From: CAVZRC01 sp963777695
GTDB taxonomy: Bacteria > Planctomycetota > Planctomycetia > Isosphaerales > Isosphaeraceae
Reading direction: 5' to 3'
DNA length: 64,000 nt
NCBI GenBank assembly: GCA_963777695.1
Contig: CAVZRC010000004.1
Span: 1 to 64,000, forward strand
A model generated the notes under the pieces. That model was not told the DNA's origin, did not search any database, and was given only the letters and a program-made list of their open reading frames with translations. A program made the translations under genes and the position numbers. Positions 50,195 through 60,318 of this stretch are shown here, one piece after another; position 1 is the first letter of the stretch, and every line of letters begins with the position of its first letter.

Positions 50195-50620
50195 CGATGC
50201 CTCACGCGGGGTAGGATTTTCGGGCAGGTCCGCGATCGTCTGCTCACGCCAGGCTGGCCTCGCATGCCAATCCTGTTCCAGCATCTTAGCACGGACCGGC
50301 AGCCGATCCGCTAGAACCCGATCCGTCGCCAAACCTGCTCGCATCCATGCGCCTAGGCGAAAAACGGAAGCCGCAATCACCTCTCAGGAATCGGCGTCTC
50401 GCCTTGCACATATGGCCGAGATTATCCTAAAGAAATCATCCTAAAGCGGTCGGGATGTCGGTCGCAAGTCGGGCCATTATTGTTGCGTAAAAGTTCGATC
50501 GAACCCTTCATGGATTTTTCAGATTCCGACCGGCCGCCATCGAGAATTGGCGGAAGTAGCGATCTGCCAATCAGTTAGACCTGAGATCCATGTCGTCATC
50601 GTCCTGCAAGGAGTACTTTC
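50195..50620. other. Divergent intergenic region
   Basis: About 425 bases between the efflux operon and the LRR gene. The stretch 50410-50530 is AT-rich compared with its surroundings and has a direct repeat ATCCTAAAG (near 50421 and 50436), a plausible promoter or regulator region for the efflux operon. No gene or RNA seen. Confidence 0.3.
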
Positions 50621-51511
50621 ATGCCGGCAGAAACTTCGGCTCCTTCGCCGCGACGACCGCGCCGGCGATCCTGGATCACGCTCGGCCTCCTCGGCGCGTT
50701 CCTGACGGCCGTGGGCCTGTTCGCGGGCGGAGCGCGCCCACCATCGATCGAGCTGTTCCCGAAGGTCGAGGGGATCAGCGAGGCCGACGTCCGCCTGCTC
50801 GACGAGGTGAAGAAGATCGGCGGCGAGGCGCATTTCATGGAGCGGACGCCCCGCTTCCTCGGCCTCTTCGGCGGCCACGACTCCCTGGCCTTCAGCTTCC
50901 AGGGCAAGTCATTCGACGACGCGGCCCTGGCCCGGTTCGTCGCGACCTATGGCGATCGGGTCTGGGGACTCTACCTGGCGAACACCGGGGTCACCGACGC
51001 GGGGCTCCGCCATCTGGCGGCCCTGCCCTCGATCGAGCATCTCGGGCTCGGTAAACTTGACCTGCGTGACGACAGGCACCCGCCGAGCGCATTCACCGAC
51101 GCGGGCCTCGTCCACCTCAAGGGCTTGACGACCCTGGAGTCCCTGGACCTCGGCGGCCTGCCCATCACCGACGCGGGCCTGGAGGCCGTGAAGGACCTCC
51201 CCAACCTCGGAGCGCTGTACTTGCAGCATACACGGGTGCGAGGGCCCGGTCTCGGCCGGCTCAAGTCGCTACCCGGACTGGCGCTCGTCTACCTCGACGG
51301 CAGCGCGGCCACCGACGAGGGCCTCGCCGCACTGGCCGGGGCGACCAATCTCCAGATCCTTTCGCTCTCCGGCGTCCCGCTCACGGGCCGGGGCCTGCTC
51401 CAGTTGAAGGGCCTCTTCAGGCTCAAACGGCTGGACATCAAGAGTTGCGGGATCGGCGTCGAGGAACTCGACGAGTTCCAGGCCGCGCTTCCGGCCGTGG
51501 AGTTCGAATGA
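50621..51511 (+). CDS. Membrane-anchored leucine-rich repeat protein
   Basis: 296 residues. RRRSWITLGLLGAFLTAVGL is an N-terminal anchor with basic residues in front. From about residue 100 there are seven or more LRR units of the bacterial TDAGL type: LYLANTGVTDAGLRHLAALP, LDLGGLPITDAGLEAVKDLP, LYLQHTRVRGPGL and so on. LRR solenoids bind proteins; in planctomycetes such short anchored LRR proteins are common with unknown partners. Start ATG 50621 follows AAGGAG. It is divergent from the efflux operon. Confidence 0.8.
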   Translation: MPAETSAPSPRRPRRRSWITLGLLGAFLTAVGLFAGGARPPSIELFPKVEGISEADVRLLDEVKKIGGEAHFMERTPRFLGLFGGHDSLAFSFQGKSFDDAALARFVATYGDRVWGLYLANTGVTDAGLRHLAALPSIEHLGLGKLDLRDDRHPPSAFTDAGLVHLKGLTTLESLDLGGLPITDAGLEAVKDLPNLGALYLQHTRVRGPGLGRLKSLPGLALVYLDGSAATDEGLAALAGATNLQILSLSGVPLTGRGLLQLKGLFRLKRLDIKSCGIGVEELDEFQAALPAVEFE

Positions 51512-51984
51512 AGACCAACGTCGTGGCAGACCGGGATCGACTTGCGGTCTTCCAAATCTTCCTCGCGATCGTGCTCGATCACGGCATCCGGATGCCGGCC
51601 CTTGAACATTTGATCGGCAAGGTGTCTTGCTGGATCGGTCATCTCTGGCCAAGCTTTCGGAAGCACGCGGGAACGGGCGTCACACATCGCCGGGTCGCAT
51701 TCCAGGAACACGGTGACGATGCCATGATCTTCCTCACCCTCTCGATATCCCTCCCATCTTCCCGTGGTATAACCGACCGCCCCTTTTGCTCACATGCTCC
51801 TAGAAACTGATTTGAGAAATTGTAGCGGAAGCGGTCCGGGAATTGTAAGGGTTTTTGAGAGTGTGATCGGCGATTGATGTAGGCGGGGGGCTCCCTACGC
51901 CCCGGCCCGGACTGATACAATTGAACCGGCTCGGGGAGAGATGGACGCCGGGCACTATCCTTCGAATGCGGAAAGAGGACGCTC
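51512..51984. other. Intergenic region, no gene seen
   Basis: About 470 bases after the LRR gene. Open frames on both strands show no recognisable protein family, signal peptide or binding site. No repeat or RNA seen. Confidence 0.35.
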
Positions 51985-52563
51985 ATGCTCTGCGCCACGA
52001 TGTTCCTCTTGCTCCTGGCGGGTGACTTGCGGTCCCAGGATACCGATCCCTACGAGTCGGCTCTCGCCGCTGCCATCCATCATTTCGCACGCGAGGGGAA
52101 TTTGGATCACCTCAAGGCGATCCTTGAGAAGCATCCCCTCCTGGTCGACGCCGCGGAACCGTACCCGCCGGGCCATAAGCCCTATTCGACCGAAGATTAC
52201 ACCCCCCTTGCCTGGGCCGCCGTCCGAGGTCACACGGCAGTCGCAGATTACTTGATCCGACGCGGTGCCAACGTTAACGCGGCCGACGGCGCGGGTTGGA
52301 CACCTCTGCACCTGGCGGCTCGAGGAGGCCACTTAGAGCTGGTCAAATTGCTGGTCAAATGCGGGGCCGATGTCGGGGCGAAGACGGAGGCTCTCCCTGC
52401 GACCTCCTCCAATTCTTTACCGGGTTCGCCACCGGTCGCCCCAGGAGAGCCGATCCGGCCCCCCGTGAGATATCCCGCCATCCCAAGCCGCACCGCGCTG
52501 GACTGGGCCGATGCGATGACGCACACGAGTGTCGTCGAATACCTCAGGTCGTTGAGAAAGTGA
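51985..52563 (+). CDS. Secreted ankyrin repeat protein
   Basis: 192 residues. MLCATMFLLLLAGDLRSQD is a short signal peptide. Ankyrin units: TPLAWAAVRGHTAVADYLIR, RGANVNAADGAGWTPLHLAA, RGGHLELVKLLVKCGADVGA; a Pro-rich insert follows, then TALDWADAMTHTSVVEYL. Ankyrin stacks bind proteins, and export suggests a periplasmic or surface role. Start ATG 51985 follows GAAAGAGGA. It stands alone. Confidence 0.75.
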   Translation: MLCATMFLLLLAGDLRSQDTDPYESALAAAIHHFAREGNLDHLKAILEKHPLLVDAAEPYPPGHKPYSTEDYTPLAWAAVRGHTAVADYLIRRGANVNAADGAGWTPLHLAARGGHLELVKLLVKCGADVGAKTEALPATSSNSLPGSPPVAPGEPIRPPVRYPAIPSRTALDWADAMTHTSVVEYLRSLRK

Positions 52564-52732
52564 GCCGTTGATGAGGCCGCACCACCCGTCGTATTACTGC
52601 CGTCACCACCCGTGATTGGTTCTTTCTGAGCCCCCACGAGGGGCGAACAGCCAAGCGAGGCGCCCGCCTACATCAATCGCCGATCACACCCGTCTTAGAC
52701 TCACCTCTACGAAGGGCAATCTTGAGAGAGGG

Positions 52733-53515
52733 TCATGGGGTGACCTTCGCCAGCGCCCGGCCGACCGGGACGATGTCCACCGTGTCGATGGCGATGAGCC
52801 GTTCCAGGAGCCGGTCGAGGTAGGTCGCGCGCATCGGTCCCCATCCCTCGTCGTCCAGACCATGCGTATTGAAGATCATCCAGCCCGATTCGCCGGCAAG
52901 TAAGTCCTTGATCTCGCGGTCGAGGGCCTCCTCGCAGTTGCCCGGGCCGAAGCTGGCGCACGTCAACTTCGTCTGCCCCTTGTGGGGCAGCGGATTCCGT
53001 CCCTTGAACCCGGTCCGGAACGCGCGCACCTGGTCCGGCAGCCATCGCTCCAGTTCCGGCGTGGAGGCGCTGAACGGGAAGTTGAAGATCGCCCGCTTCA
53101 CGTCGAAGCCGTCGAGTTTCTCGCGGAAAATCTCGAGGCAACGACGGACCAGCTCTTTGCCCCGCTCGAATGACACCTCTTGAAGGTTCTCGTGGCGGTG
53201 TCCGTGGGGCATGATCTCGTGCCCCCGATGCTTCAACTCATTCCAGAGCCCGAAATCGCCCAGGGGATGCTTCCGGATATACGGGTCGTCCGGGATGCCC
53301 GTCGCGACGACGTTGAGGCACGCGGAGAGCTTGAATTTCTCGAAGATCTCCGCGGTGCGCACGAAGGACTTCTTGAATCCATCATCGAAGCTCAGGCTGA
53401 CGAGGTGCCTCTTGCGTGGCGGGTCCGCGGCCGATGAGAATCCTCCGCCGATCGTCGCGCCCAGGGCAGCAGTCGCCACCGCCGAGTTGAGGAACTCCCG
53501 TCGCGAGGACAACAT
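52733..53515 (-). CDS. Tat-exported polysaccharide deacetylase-like protein
   Basis: 260 residues. SSRREFLNSAVATAALGATI is a Tat signal (RR-E-F-L). The NodB homology domain shows HLVSLSFDDGFKKSF (motif 1, the catalytic/metal Asp pair), HEIMPHGHRHENL (motif 2, metal His residues) and late WMIFNTHGLDD. Carbohydrate esterase family 4 enzymes remove N-acetyl groups from chitin, peptidoglycan or other glycans; the exact substrate is not evident. Length is normal for the family. Start ATG 53515 follows AGGAG. Confidence 0.85.
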   Translation of the reverse strand: MLSSRREFLNSAVATAALGATIGGGFSSAADPPRKRHLVSLSFDDGFKKSFVRTAEIFEKFKLSACLNVVATGIPDDPYIRKHPLGDFGLWNELKHRGHEIMPHGHRHENLQEVSFERGKELVRRCLEIFREKLDGFDVKRAIFNFPFSASTPELERWLPDQVRAFRTGFKGRNPLPHKGQTKLTCASFGPGNCEEALDREIKDLLAGESGWMIFNTHGLDDEGWGPMRATYLDRLLERLIAIDTVDIVPVGRALAKVTP

Positions 53516-53766
53516 CTTGGCTCTCCTGGATTCGGGTCGCGAGCGAAGGCCCGCCCGGCGACCGGATCGGCCACCTTCGACTCAACCCGATCGTAGACGG
53601 GACCGGCGCGACGGAAAAGGGGCCGGCAGCGAAGGCTCCGCCTTTTCTTCGACGGGCGTTTGCCTTATCAAGAGGTTCTCGATGGCTCGCCGCCGCATCG
53701 GACGGGGCGTCCGACGGCTTGGTTGGCGTCGTCGAACCTGACAATTCGTTTGAAGGGAGATTTCCG

Positions 53767-54084
53767 ATGGACGATCGCATGGCCGGCCTGGTCGGCGGAA
53801 TCACCGGAGGGGTGATCGGCGTGATGGGGGGACTCATCGGCACCTATTTCAGTATCAAGAATACGAACGGACCAAGGGAACGCGCGTTCACTATACGAGC
53901 CAGCATCCTCTGCTGGCTCGGAGTCTCGGCTTTCCTGGCTGGCCTCTTCTTGCTGCCCTTGCTCTGGCGCTCGCTGGCCTGGGTCGTCTACATGCCGTCG
54001 CTGTTCTGGTTCGTCCGATGGGCCAATCAGAGACAGGCCCGGGCCAAGGTCGAGGACATGACCCGCGGCAATGAACCGTTGTGA
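53767..54084 (+). CDS. Small integral membrane protein
   Basis: 105 residues. Three hydrophobic spans: MAGLVGGITGGVIGVMGGLI (glycine-rich), ILCWLGVSAFLAGLFLLPLL and SLAWVVYMPSLFWFVRWANQ; the tail is charged (RQARAKVEDMTRGNEPL). Start ATG 53767 follows GAAGGGAGA. No known family; the Gly-zipper-like first span could favour oligomerisation. Confidence 0.65.
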   Translation: MDDRMAGLVGGITGGVIGVMGGLIGTYFSIKNTNGPRERAFTIRASILCWLGVSAFLAGLFLLPLLWRSLAWVVYMPSLFWFVRWANQRQARAKVEDMTRGNEPL

Positions 54085-54180
54085 GGATGCGGCTTGCCGG
54101 ACGCCGACGCTCGATCCGTCGAAAGTGAGCTGTCTTCGAACGAAAATTCGTAGGCGATCCGGCAAGCTCCGCCGCGATCG

Positions 54181-55327
54181 CTAGTCGATGCTCGAGGCCG
54201 ACCGCCGGCGACGACGCAAGGCGCAGGCTGCGCCCAGGGCCCCGGCGATGCCGGCCAGCACGAGGCTCGAGGGCTCGGGCACCGGCGTCAGCAAGAAGGC
54301 ATGCTCCATCCCGCCGGCGGTATAGCCGGATCCGACGATCTGGCCGGCGTCGTTGATCGCATTGGCGGACGTCACGTCGAAGCCGTTCGCGTTGACGACG
54401 AGGCTGTTCAGGTTGACCATCGTCCCGCCCTGGTCGAGGAAGGCCCGCGTGTCCCCGTTGGCGAGGAAAGAGAAGCCCACGATCTGGCCCGAGTCGTTGA
54501 TCCCGAGGGCCTGGCTATAGAACGACCCCAGGGTGCCCAGGTCGGACATCGATCCGCCCGAGTCGAGGAACGCGTGATAATCCCCGCTCGCGGTCGTGGA
54601 AACGCCGACGACCTGGCCGGACGCATTGATCGCGTCGCCCTCACTATAGGTCCCACCCAGCGAGCCCAGGTCGGTCATCTGGCCCCCCGAATAGAGGAAC
54701 GCATGATAGACGGCGTCCCCGGCCAGGCTCGCGACGCCAGAGACCTGGCCGGATTGATTGATCGAGGTGGCCTCTCTGTAGGTCCCGCCCAGCGTGCCCA
54801 GGTCGGACATCGTCCCGCCACTGGAGAGGAAGGCGTGCTGGGTCGAATTGCCGTCGATGTCGGAATAGCCGACGACCTGGCCGGCGTTATTGATCCCGAA
54901 TGCCTGGCTGTTCGTACCCCCCAAAGTGCCGAGGTCGGACATCGGCCCTCCCGAGTAGACGAAGGCGTGCTGGATCTCCATCGGGCCCGATCCGCTGCCG
55001 GTGACATCGGAGTAACCGGCGACCTGGCCGGAATCGTTGATCCCGGTCGCATAACTGGACCGTCCGCCGAGCGTGCCGAGGTCCTGAAGGCTCCCGTTCT
55101 GGTATGAGGAAGGCGTGCGAGGCCCTGGCGCTCGGGATATCGGACCAACCGGCGATCTGGCCCGAGGCATTGATCCCGTTCGCGATGCTCTGGGCATTGC
55201 CTCCCGTGCCCAGCACGCCCAGGTCGGTGAGAATGTACTCTCCGGCATGAACCGGCGGCCCGGTCGAGACCGAGACGTACGCGAAGGCGATGAAGCCCAT
55301 CAGGATCGATCCAGCTCTCTTGATCAT
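54181..55327 (-). CDS. HAF-repeat extracellular protein with PEP-CTERM sorting signal, frameshifted
   Basis: About 382 residues. MIKRAGSILMGFIAFAYVSV begins a signal peptide. The body is at least seven HAF repeats (ITGINDSGQVAGYSD, HAFLYSGGQMTDLGSLGGTY and variants). The end VPEPSSLVLAGIAGALGAAC then ALRRRRR is a full PEP-CTERM signal: PEP motif, membrane span, Arg cluster. Such proteins are sorted to the envelope by an exosortase. One extra A near 55106 breaks the frame; removing it reads HAFLYQNGSLQDLGTLGG. Start ATG 55327 follows GAGGAGA. No exosortase gene is in the window. Confidence 0.85.
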
Positions 55328-55479
55328 CGTCGAGATCTCCTCAAGGACAAGTTTGACAAGACTTTTCGTCACAAAGGCCGATCGGAAACTCCGGCGCATG
55401 GGGGGTCCGCGGCGCGGATCCGTGGATCCCCGTCGTCGAACGGACGCCGGCGAAAGCCGTTGCATCGGTCAGGCGGGGC

Positions 55480-58249
55480 TCACCGCGACGTCGGGCGTGC
55501 CCCGGCGGAGCCCAGGTCGAACAGGGATGCGACCTCGGCCTGGAGTTGGGCCACCACGGGATCGGGGGAGCCCGGCGGCGCGTCGGTTCGGGCCGATGCC
55601 CGCTCGTACCATCGATGCGCCTCGGCGGGATCGCCGAGGTGCCATCGCGCCACGGCGATGGCGAGCCAGTCGCAGCTCCGGCCTCCTTTGCACAGCCGCA
55701 TCGACTCTTCCAAGGCCGCCTGCGCCGGCCCAGTCTCCGGCGCGCAGTCTCGCCAGGCCCAGCGTGTTCCAGTAGGTCGCGACGCCCGGCCTGGCGACGA
55801 CGACATCCTCGGCCATCGCGACGGCCCGCGCCGGGTCGCGAGCTGACGGGTCCCGGCCGGTCGCCAGCAGCCAGGCCAGGTCGTTCTTGGGCGCGGACCC
55901 GCGCCGGGTCGATGCGCCAATGCGCGGAGGAAGAAGGCTTCGGCCTCGTGGAGGAGCCCCGATTCGCCCAGCACGATGCCCAGGGATTCGCACTCCATGG
56001 CGGTCTCGCGGCGGGAGCGCGGCGAGGTCGGATCGGCGCGGAGCATGGCCTCGCGGATCTCCAGGGCCCGCCGCTGCATCGATTGGGCCTCGACAAGCCG
56101 GCCGGAGGCGAAGAGCCGGCTCCCGAGGTAGGAGAGGGCCGATGCCCTCAATCCAGTGTAGACCGGGGCGGATGGGAAACCGGCCACGACGCGGTCCCAC
56201 GCCACGACGGCTCGCTGATAGAACGGGATGACCCTCTCGGCCTGCGCCGTCCCGCAATACGTCTGCGAACACATCCGCGCGAACAAGGTCGCGATCTCGT
56301 GACGATCGCGGGCGAGGCCGGGGGCGCCGACGGGGATCGACTCGATCAGGGCGACGGCCCGGTCGTAGGCACGGCCTCCCTCCTCTTCTCGACCCTTGGC
56401 GTACATCACGTCGCCCAGGAGCTTGTAGACCTCCGCCAGGGTCGCCCGGTCGGCGGCCGACCGGGCCGGCTCGCCGCCCGGCATGGCCAGGGCATCCCGC
56501 AGGAGCGACTCGAGTTCCTCCGTCCGGCGTGCCACCACGAGGGTGCCGCACAGGTAGACGGTGTTGCGGAGCAGCCGCCGGCCTTGCCTGACGCCCCCCG
56601 CGGCCGCACCTCGGTCGAGTTCTACGGCCCTACGCAAGGGGCCTTCCGCCCTGAGCACGCGGCGGTTGTTGTAGAGGAGCCGGCCCCAGTCGCCGAGGAC
56701 TTCCGCGTGCTCGTCGCGGCCGATGGCCTCGCCCCGGCGGACGGAAGTCGCCGCCAACTGGTCATCGGCATTCCGGTAAGCCGCATCGGCCCGGTTGACT
56801 TCTCCCGCCCACTCCCAGGCGGCGGCGAATCGGCGATGGGCCCGCGCCATCGCCCGCCAGGCGTCCGAATCCTCGGGATTGCAGGCGGCGAGGCTCGCGT
56901 AGGTCGCCAGCGTCCGGCGTTGCAAGGTCTGGATCTGCTCCACGCGGGCCGGTTCGAAGCCGCCGTCGTCCCGGTCGGAGGCGAGGAAGAGGTCGTCGAG
57001 CAACTGGAGCGAGTCGTCGAGTGCCCGGACGGCGAGCCCCAGATTGGCCCGGGTGGCGCGACTGCTCTCGCCAGAGCAAGGCGACCCCCGCAATCAGCGC
57101 GACGACGACCAGGACGACGGCCGACGCGGCGGCCGTCGCCGAGGCGCGATGACGCCTCGCCCATCGGGCCGCGTAAACGGCCAGCCCGGGCCGACGCGCG
57201 AGGACCGGACGGCCATCGAGGAAGCGCCGGAGGTCCTCGGCCAATCCTTGCGCCGATCGGTATCGGTCGTCCGGCTCCTTGGCCATGGCCCGGCAGACGA
57301 TGGTCTCCAGGTCTCGGGGAATGCTCGGGTCGAGTCGCATCGGCGCGACGGGTTCGTCCCGCGTGATCCGACGGATCAAATCCTGCCGGTCGCGGCCGTC
57401 GAAGGCGGGCGCGCCGTGATCAGCTCGTAGAGGGTCGCACCCAGCGAGTAGACATCGGTGCGCGCATCGAGCACGCGGTGGCCCAGCGCCTGCTCTGGGC
57501 TCATATAGCGAAGCGTCCCGATCAGGTCGCCGGTGCGGGTGATGTCCCCCTGCCCCTGGAGCCGCGCCAGGCCGAAATCGACCACCCAGAGGTGCCCCGT
57601 GGGCTCGACCAGGAGATTCGCGGGCTTGATGTCGCGGTGGAGGACGCCGAGCTGATGGGCGTGCTCGATCGCCTCGGCCGCACGCTCGGCGAGGCGCGCG
57701 GCCTCGCGAACGCCCGGCCGATCCGCCCTGCGGACCAGATCGGCGAGCGAATGGCCCTCGACGAACCGCATGGCATAGTAATGGACGCCTTGCTCGCAGC
57801 CGATGGCATAGACCGGGACGATGTGAGGGTGGTCCAGGGACGACGCGACCAGGCACTCGACCTGGAACCGGGCCAGCGACCGCGATTCGAGGGCCGCGGC
57901 CTCGGAGAGCACCCTTCACGGCCACCCTGCGCCCGTTGACGGCCCGCTCGGCCTCGTAGACGATCCCCATCCCGCCGCGGCCGACCTCACGGACCAGGCG
58001 GAATTCCCCCAGGACGCCCACGCCCGGCGCCCCGAGGGGTGACGCCCCCCGGGCCAAACCGCTGATCAGCTCCAGGGCCGGCACGAGGCGGCGGAGCGTG
58101 TCGGCATGCTCGGGGTGGGCGGCCACGCAGTCATCGAGGTCCACGGACCGGCCCTCCTGGAGTTGCGCCGTCAGCTCGTCGATAAGCAGCCCGAGGGCCG
58201 CGTCGGGGTGGCATGCCGAGACGTCGGATGTCCGGGAGATCGCCGTCAT
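55480..58249 (-). CDS. Transmembrane Ser/Thr protein kinase with helical-repeat tail, several frameshifts
   Basis: About 920 residues when corrected. Kinase domain: REVGRGGMGIVYEAERAVNG, RRVAVK, FVEGHSLADL, HRDIKPANLLV, WVVDFGLARLQG, GTLRYMSPEQALG. A single membrane span (ATAAASAVVLVVVALIAGVA) is followed by a TPR-like helical tail (VYKLLGDVMYAKGREEEGGR, AFFLRALA and similar). At least four indels: near 57917 (extra G in AAGGGTG, correct VAVKVLSEAAALE), near 57422 (lost G, ITARPAFDGRDRQDL), near 57068 (lost CG in GCGCGAG, ALLWRESSRATRANLG) and two or more between 55750 and 55910. The start ATG overlaps the sigma factor stop as ATGA, so the pair is co-translated. Confidence 0.8.
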
Positions 58250-58875
58250 GGCCGTCCCCCCGATTGACCGAACTCGCCGTCGAGCAGCTCGCGGAGCCGG
58301 CGGAGGGCCCGGACGTGGCGTACTCGCAAGGCACCTTCGCTGATCCCCAGGACCTCCGCGGCCTCGCGCGTCGTCCTCTGCTCGAGATGCCTGAGCGTGA
58401 GCAATTCGCGGTCGCTCGAGGACAGCCGCGTCATCGCGTCCTGCAAGGCGGCTCGCAGTTCGCCCTGCTCCATCTCGCGATGGGGACCGCGATCATCCCA
58501 TGGGGCCATTTCCCCCTCCCCGAGCCCGATGTCGTGCCGGGGCGGCACCTCGAGTGCCACACTCCGACGTCCGGCCCTTACATGCTTGCGGTGTAGGTCC
58601 ACGAGCCGATCGCCGGCGAACTGCCGCAACCAGGACCCGAACGGCAGCGCGGGACGCTTGAGGTAGCCGGTCATCGCCCGCGAGGCGACGATCAGGACAT
58701 CCTGGACGACGTCGGAAGGGTCCAGGCGTCCCCAGAGTCGGCGATCGAGCCGGGCGGCGATCATGGCCCGAAGCCGGCGGCGGTAGCGAGCCAGCAACCC
58801 CTGCCGCGCGAGGTCCTCGCCCCGCCGGGCTCGCTCGATCAAGTCTTCGGTATCCGATCGCTCGGTCTTCGCCAT
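58246..58875 (-). CDS. ECF-type RNA polymerase sigma factor, paired with a kinase
   Basis: 209 residues. Region 2: LLARYRRRLRAMIAARLDRR, WGRLDPSDVVQDVLIVASRA (the DxxDxxQD-like helix); region 4: LSSSDRELLTLRHLEQRTTR, EAAEVLGISEGALRVRHVRA (helix-turn-helix). No anti-sigma factor of the usual type is adjacent; a kinase gene overlaps its stop by four bases instead. Start ATG 58875 chosen because GGAGGCGAG precedes it; an in-frame start at 59016 is possible. Second ECF/kinase pair in the window after 35116-39000. Confidence 0.85.
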   Translation of the reverse strand: MAKTERSDTEDLIERARRGEDLARQGLLARYRRRLRAMIAARLDRRLWGRLDPSDVVQDVLIVASRAMTGYLKRPALPFGSWLRQFAGDRLVDLHRKHVRAGRRSVALEVPPRHDIGLGEGEMAPWDDRGPHREMEQGELRAALQDAMTRLSSSDRELLTLRHLEQRTTREAAEVLGISEGALRVRHVRALRRLRELLDGEFGQSGGRP

Positions 58876-59130
58876 CGTCTCGCCTCCGTACCAGAGACCC
58901 CGCAAACCACCGTCAGACGTTACATCCGACCGGAACAATTCTCTACTTTCATCCGGGGTGGGGATCATCCCAGGACCGATCGCCGAAACGAATCCCGCCC
59001 TATCCCACGGCCTCATGGCTTTTGCTCAGATTGTCGATGATAGACGACCGACTGGAATGATTGTGCTCACTGTAAGTAGGAGCTGATAGATCGTCCCGAA
59101 CCCGACTGGCCGAGAGTAGAGAGGCGCCTC

Positions 59131-60160
59131 ATGGCACAGTCTGCGTTACGCCCCTTGATCCTTGCATGCACGATATCGATAAACCTCTCGGCCTACGCCC
59201 AGGATGTCGGCACACGCGTGCCGGAGGGTTCGGCCGGCTCCGCGACGGACCAGCCGGCCTCGAGCACGGACCAGCCGACGCCGACCCCTGGCGACCGCAC
59301 GCCAGAGGAGCCGGCCCCGGAGAAGCCCAAGAAGGCCCCGCCGGAGAATCTCCACGAATGGCTCCTCGGTCCGCTCTCGCAAGAGGAGGATCGCGACGGG
59401 CCGATCAACACCGATCGCCCCACCTTCACGCCGGCCAACACGGTCGTCCCGCGCGGACGGCTCCAGTTCGAGTCGGGCTGGACCTTCAACGGCCTGAAGA
59501 GTTCCGGGACCCGCTCGTACGTCTACGACTTCCCCGAGCTCGCCATTCGCTACGGCCTGATGGATCGGGTCGAATTCCGGATGTTCTGGCTCGGGCAGGA
59601 CAACTCGCAGGCGACGTCGTCGAGCCCTCGAGCCCGCCGGAGCTCGGTCAACGGCGACAACGACATGGAGGTCGGCCTCAAGTGCCAACTGTTCCCCGGC
59701 GATGAGGAGCGGAAATGGATCCCGACGACCGCCCTGATTACCTCGATCATCGCCCCCACCGGCGGCTCATCCCCCTATTCGTCGGAGACGGTCGAGCCCT
59801 ACATCACCCTGATCTATGGCTGGAGCTTGACCAAGAAGCTCTCGCTCGGCGGCAGCAACGGCTACCTGGGGATCCGCGAGCAGGGCGCCCCGTACCAGCT
59901 CCCGCATTCCTACAACTACCAGCGATATCACCAGTCGATCGTCTCGTTCTACTCGATCACCGAACGGACGACGCTCTTCTACGAGTGGTATATCCTGATG
60001 TTCACGAACGCACCCAGTAATCTCCCCCGGAATTATATGGACGGAGGAATACTCTACCGGTTCACGCCGAATATCCAGGTTGACATCCTGCGCCGGCTTC
60101 GGCCTCAGCGGCCGGCCCGACGATTTCTTCACCGGCACGGGCTTCTCGGTGCGATTCTAG
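59131..60160 (+). CDS. Outer-membrane beta-barrel protein, MetA-pathway-of-phenol-degradation-like, frameshifted
   Basis: About 343 residues. MAQSALRPLILACTISINLS ends in AYAQ, a signal peptide. A Pro/Glu-rich linker leads to DRDGPINTDRPTFTPANTVV and RGRLQFESGWTF, the start signature of the phenol_MetA_deg barrel family. Alternating strands follow (YGLMDRVEFRMFWLG, KLSLGGSNGYLGIREQG, QRYHQSIVSFYSITERTTLF). One indel near 60083 must be corrected to give AGFGLSGRPDDFFTGTGFSV then RF and a stop at 60160, the expected aromatic barrel end. The MITE-like copy B begins six bases after the stop. The transported substrate is unknown. Confidence 0.75.
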
Positions 60161-60165
60161 AGCGC

Positions 60166-60291
60166 TTCACGATTGGGTAGCGCACACTGGATACGAGCCC
60201 GAAGCGCAAGCGAGTGCATGCTTTCCGGGGATTCACTCGCTTGCGCTTCGGGCTCGTAGTCGTGTCGAGCTGTGCGCAGACCAATCGTGAA
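60166..60291. mobile_element. MITE-like palindromic element, copy B
   Basis: Outer ends TTCACGATTGG and CCAATCGTGAA are perfectly inverted. The inner arms TACGAGCCCGAAGCGCAAGC and GCTTGCGCTTCGGGCTCGTA are also perfectly inverted. Same order and orientation as copy A at 18803-18937 but 9 bases shorter, missing about ten bases after the inner right arm. It lies immediately downstream of the outer-membrane barrel gene. Confidence 0.85.
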
Positions 60292-60318
60292 GCGCCCTAT
60301 AACCCGGGCCCGCTCCTG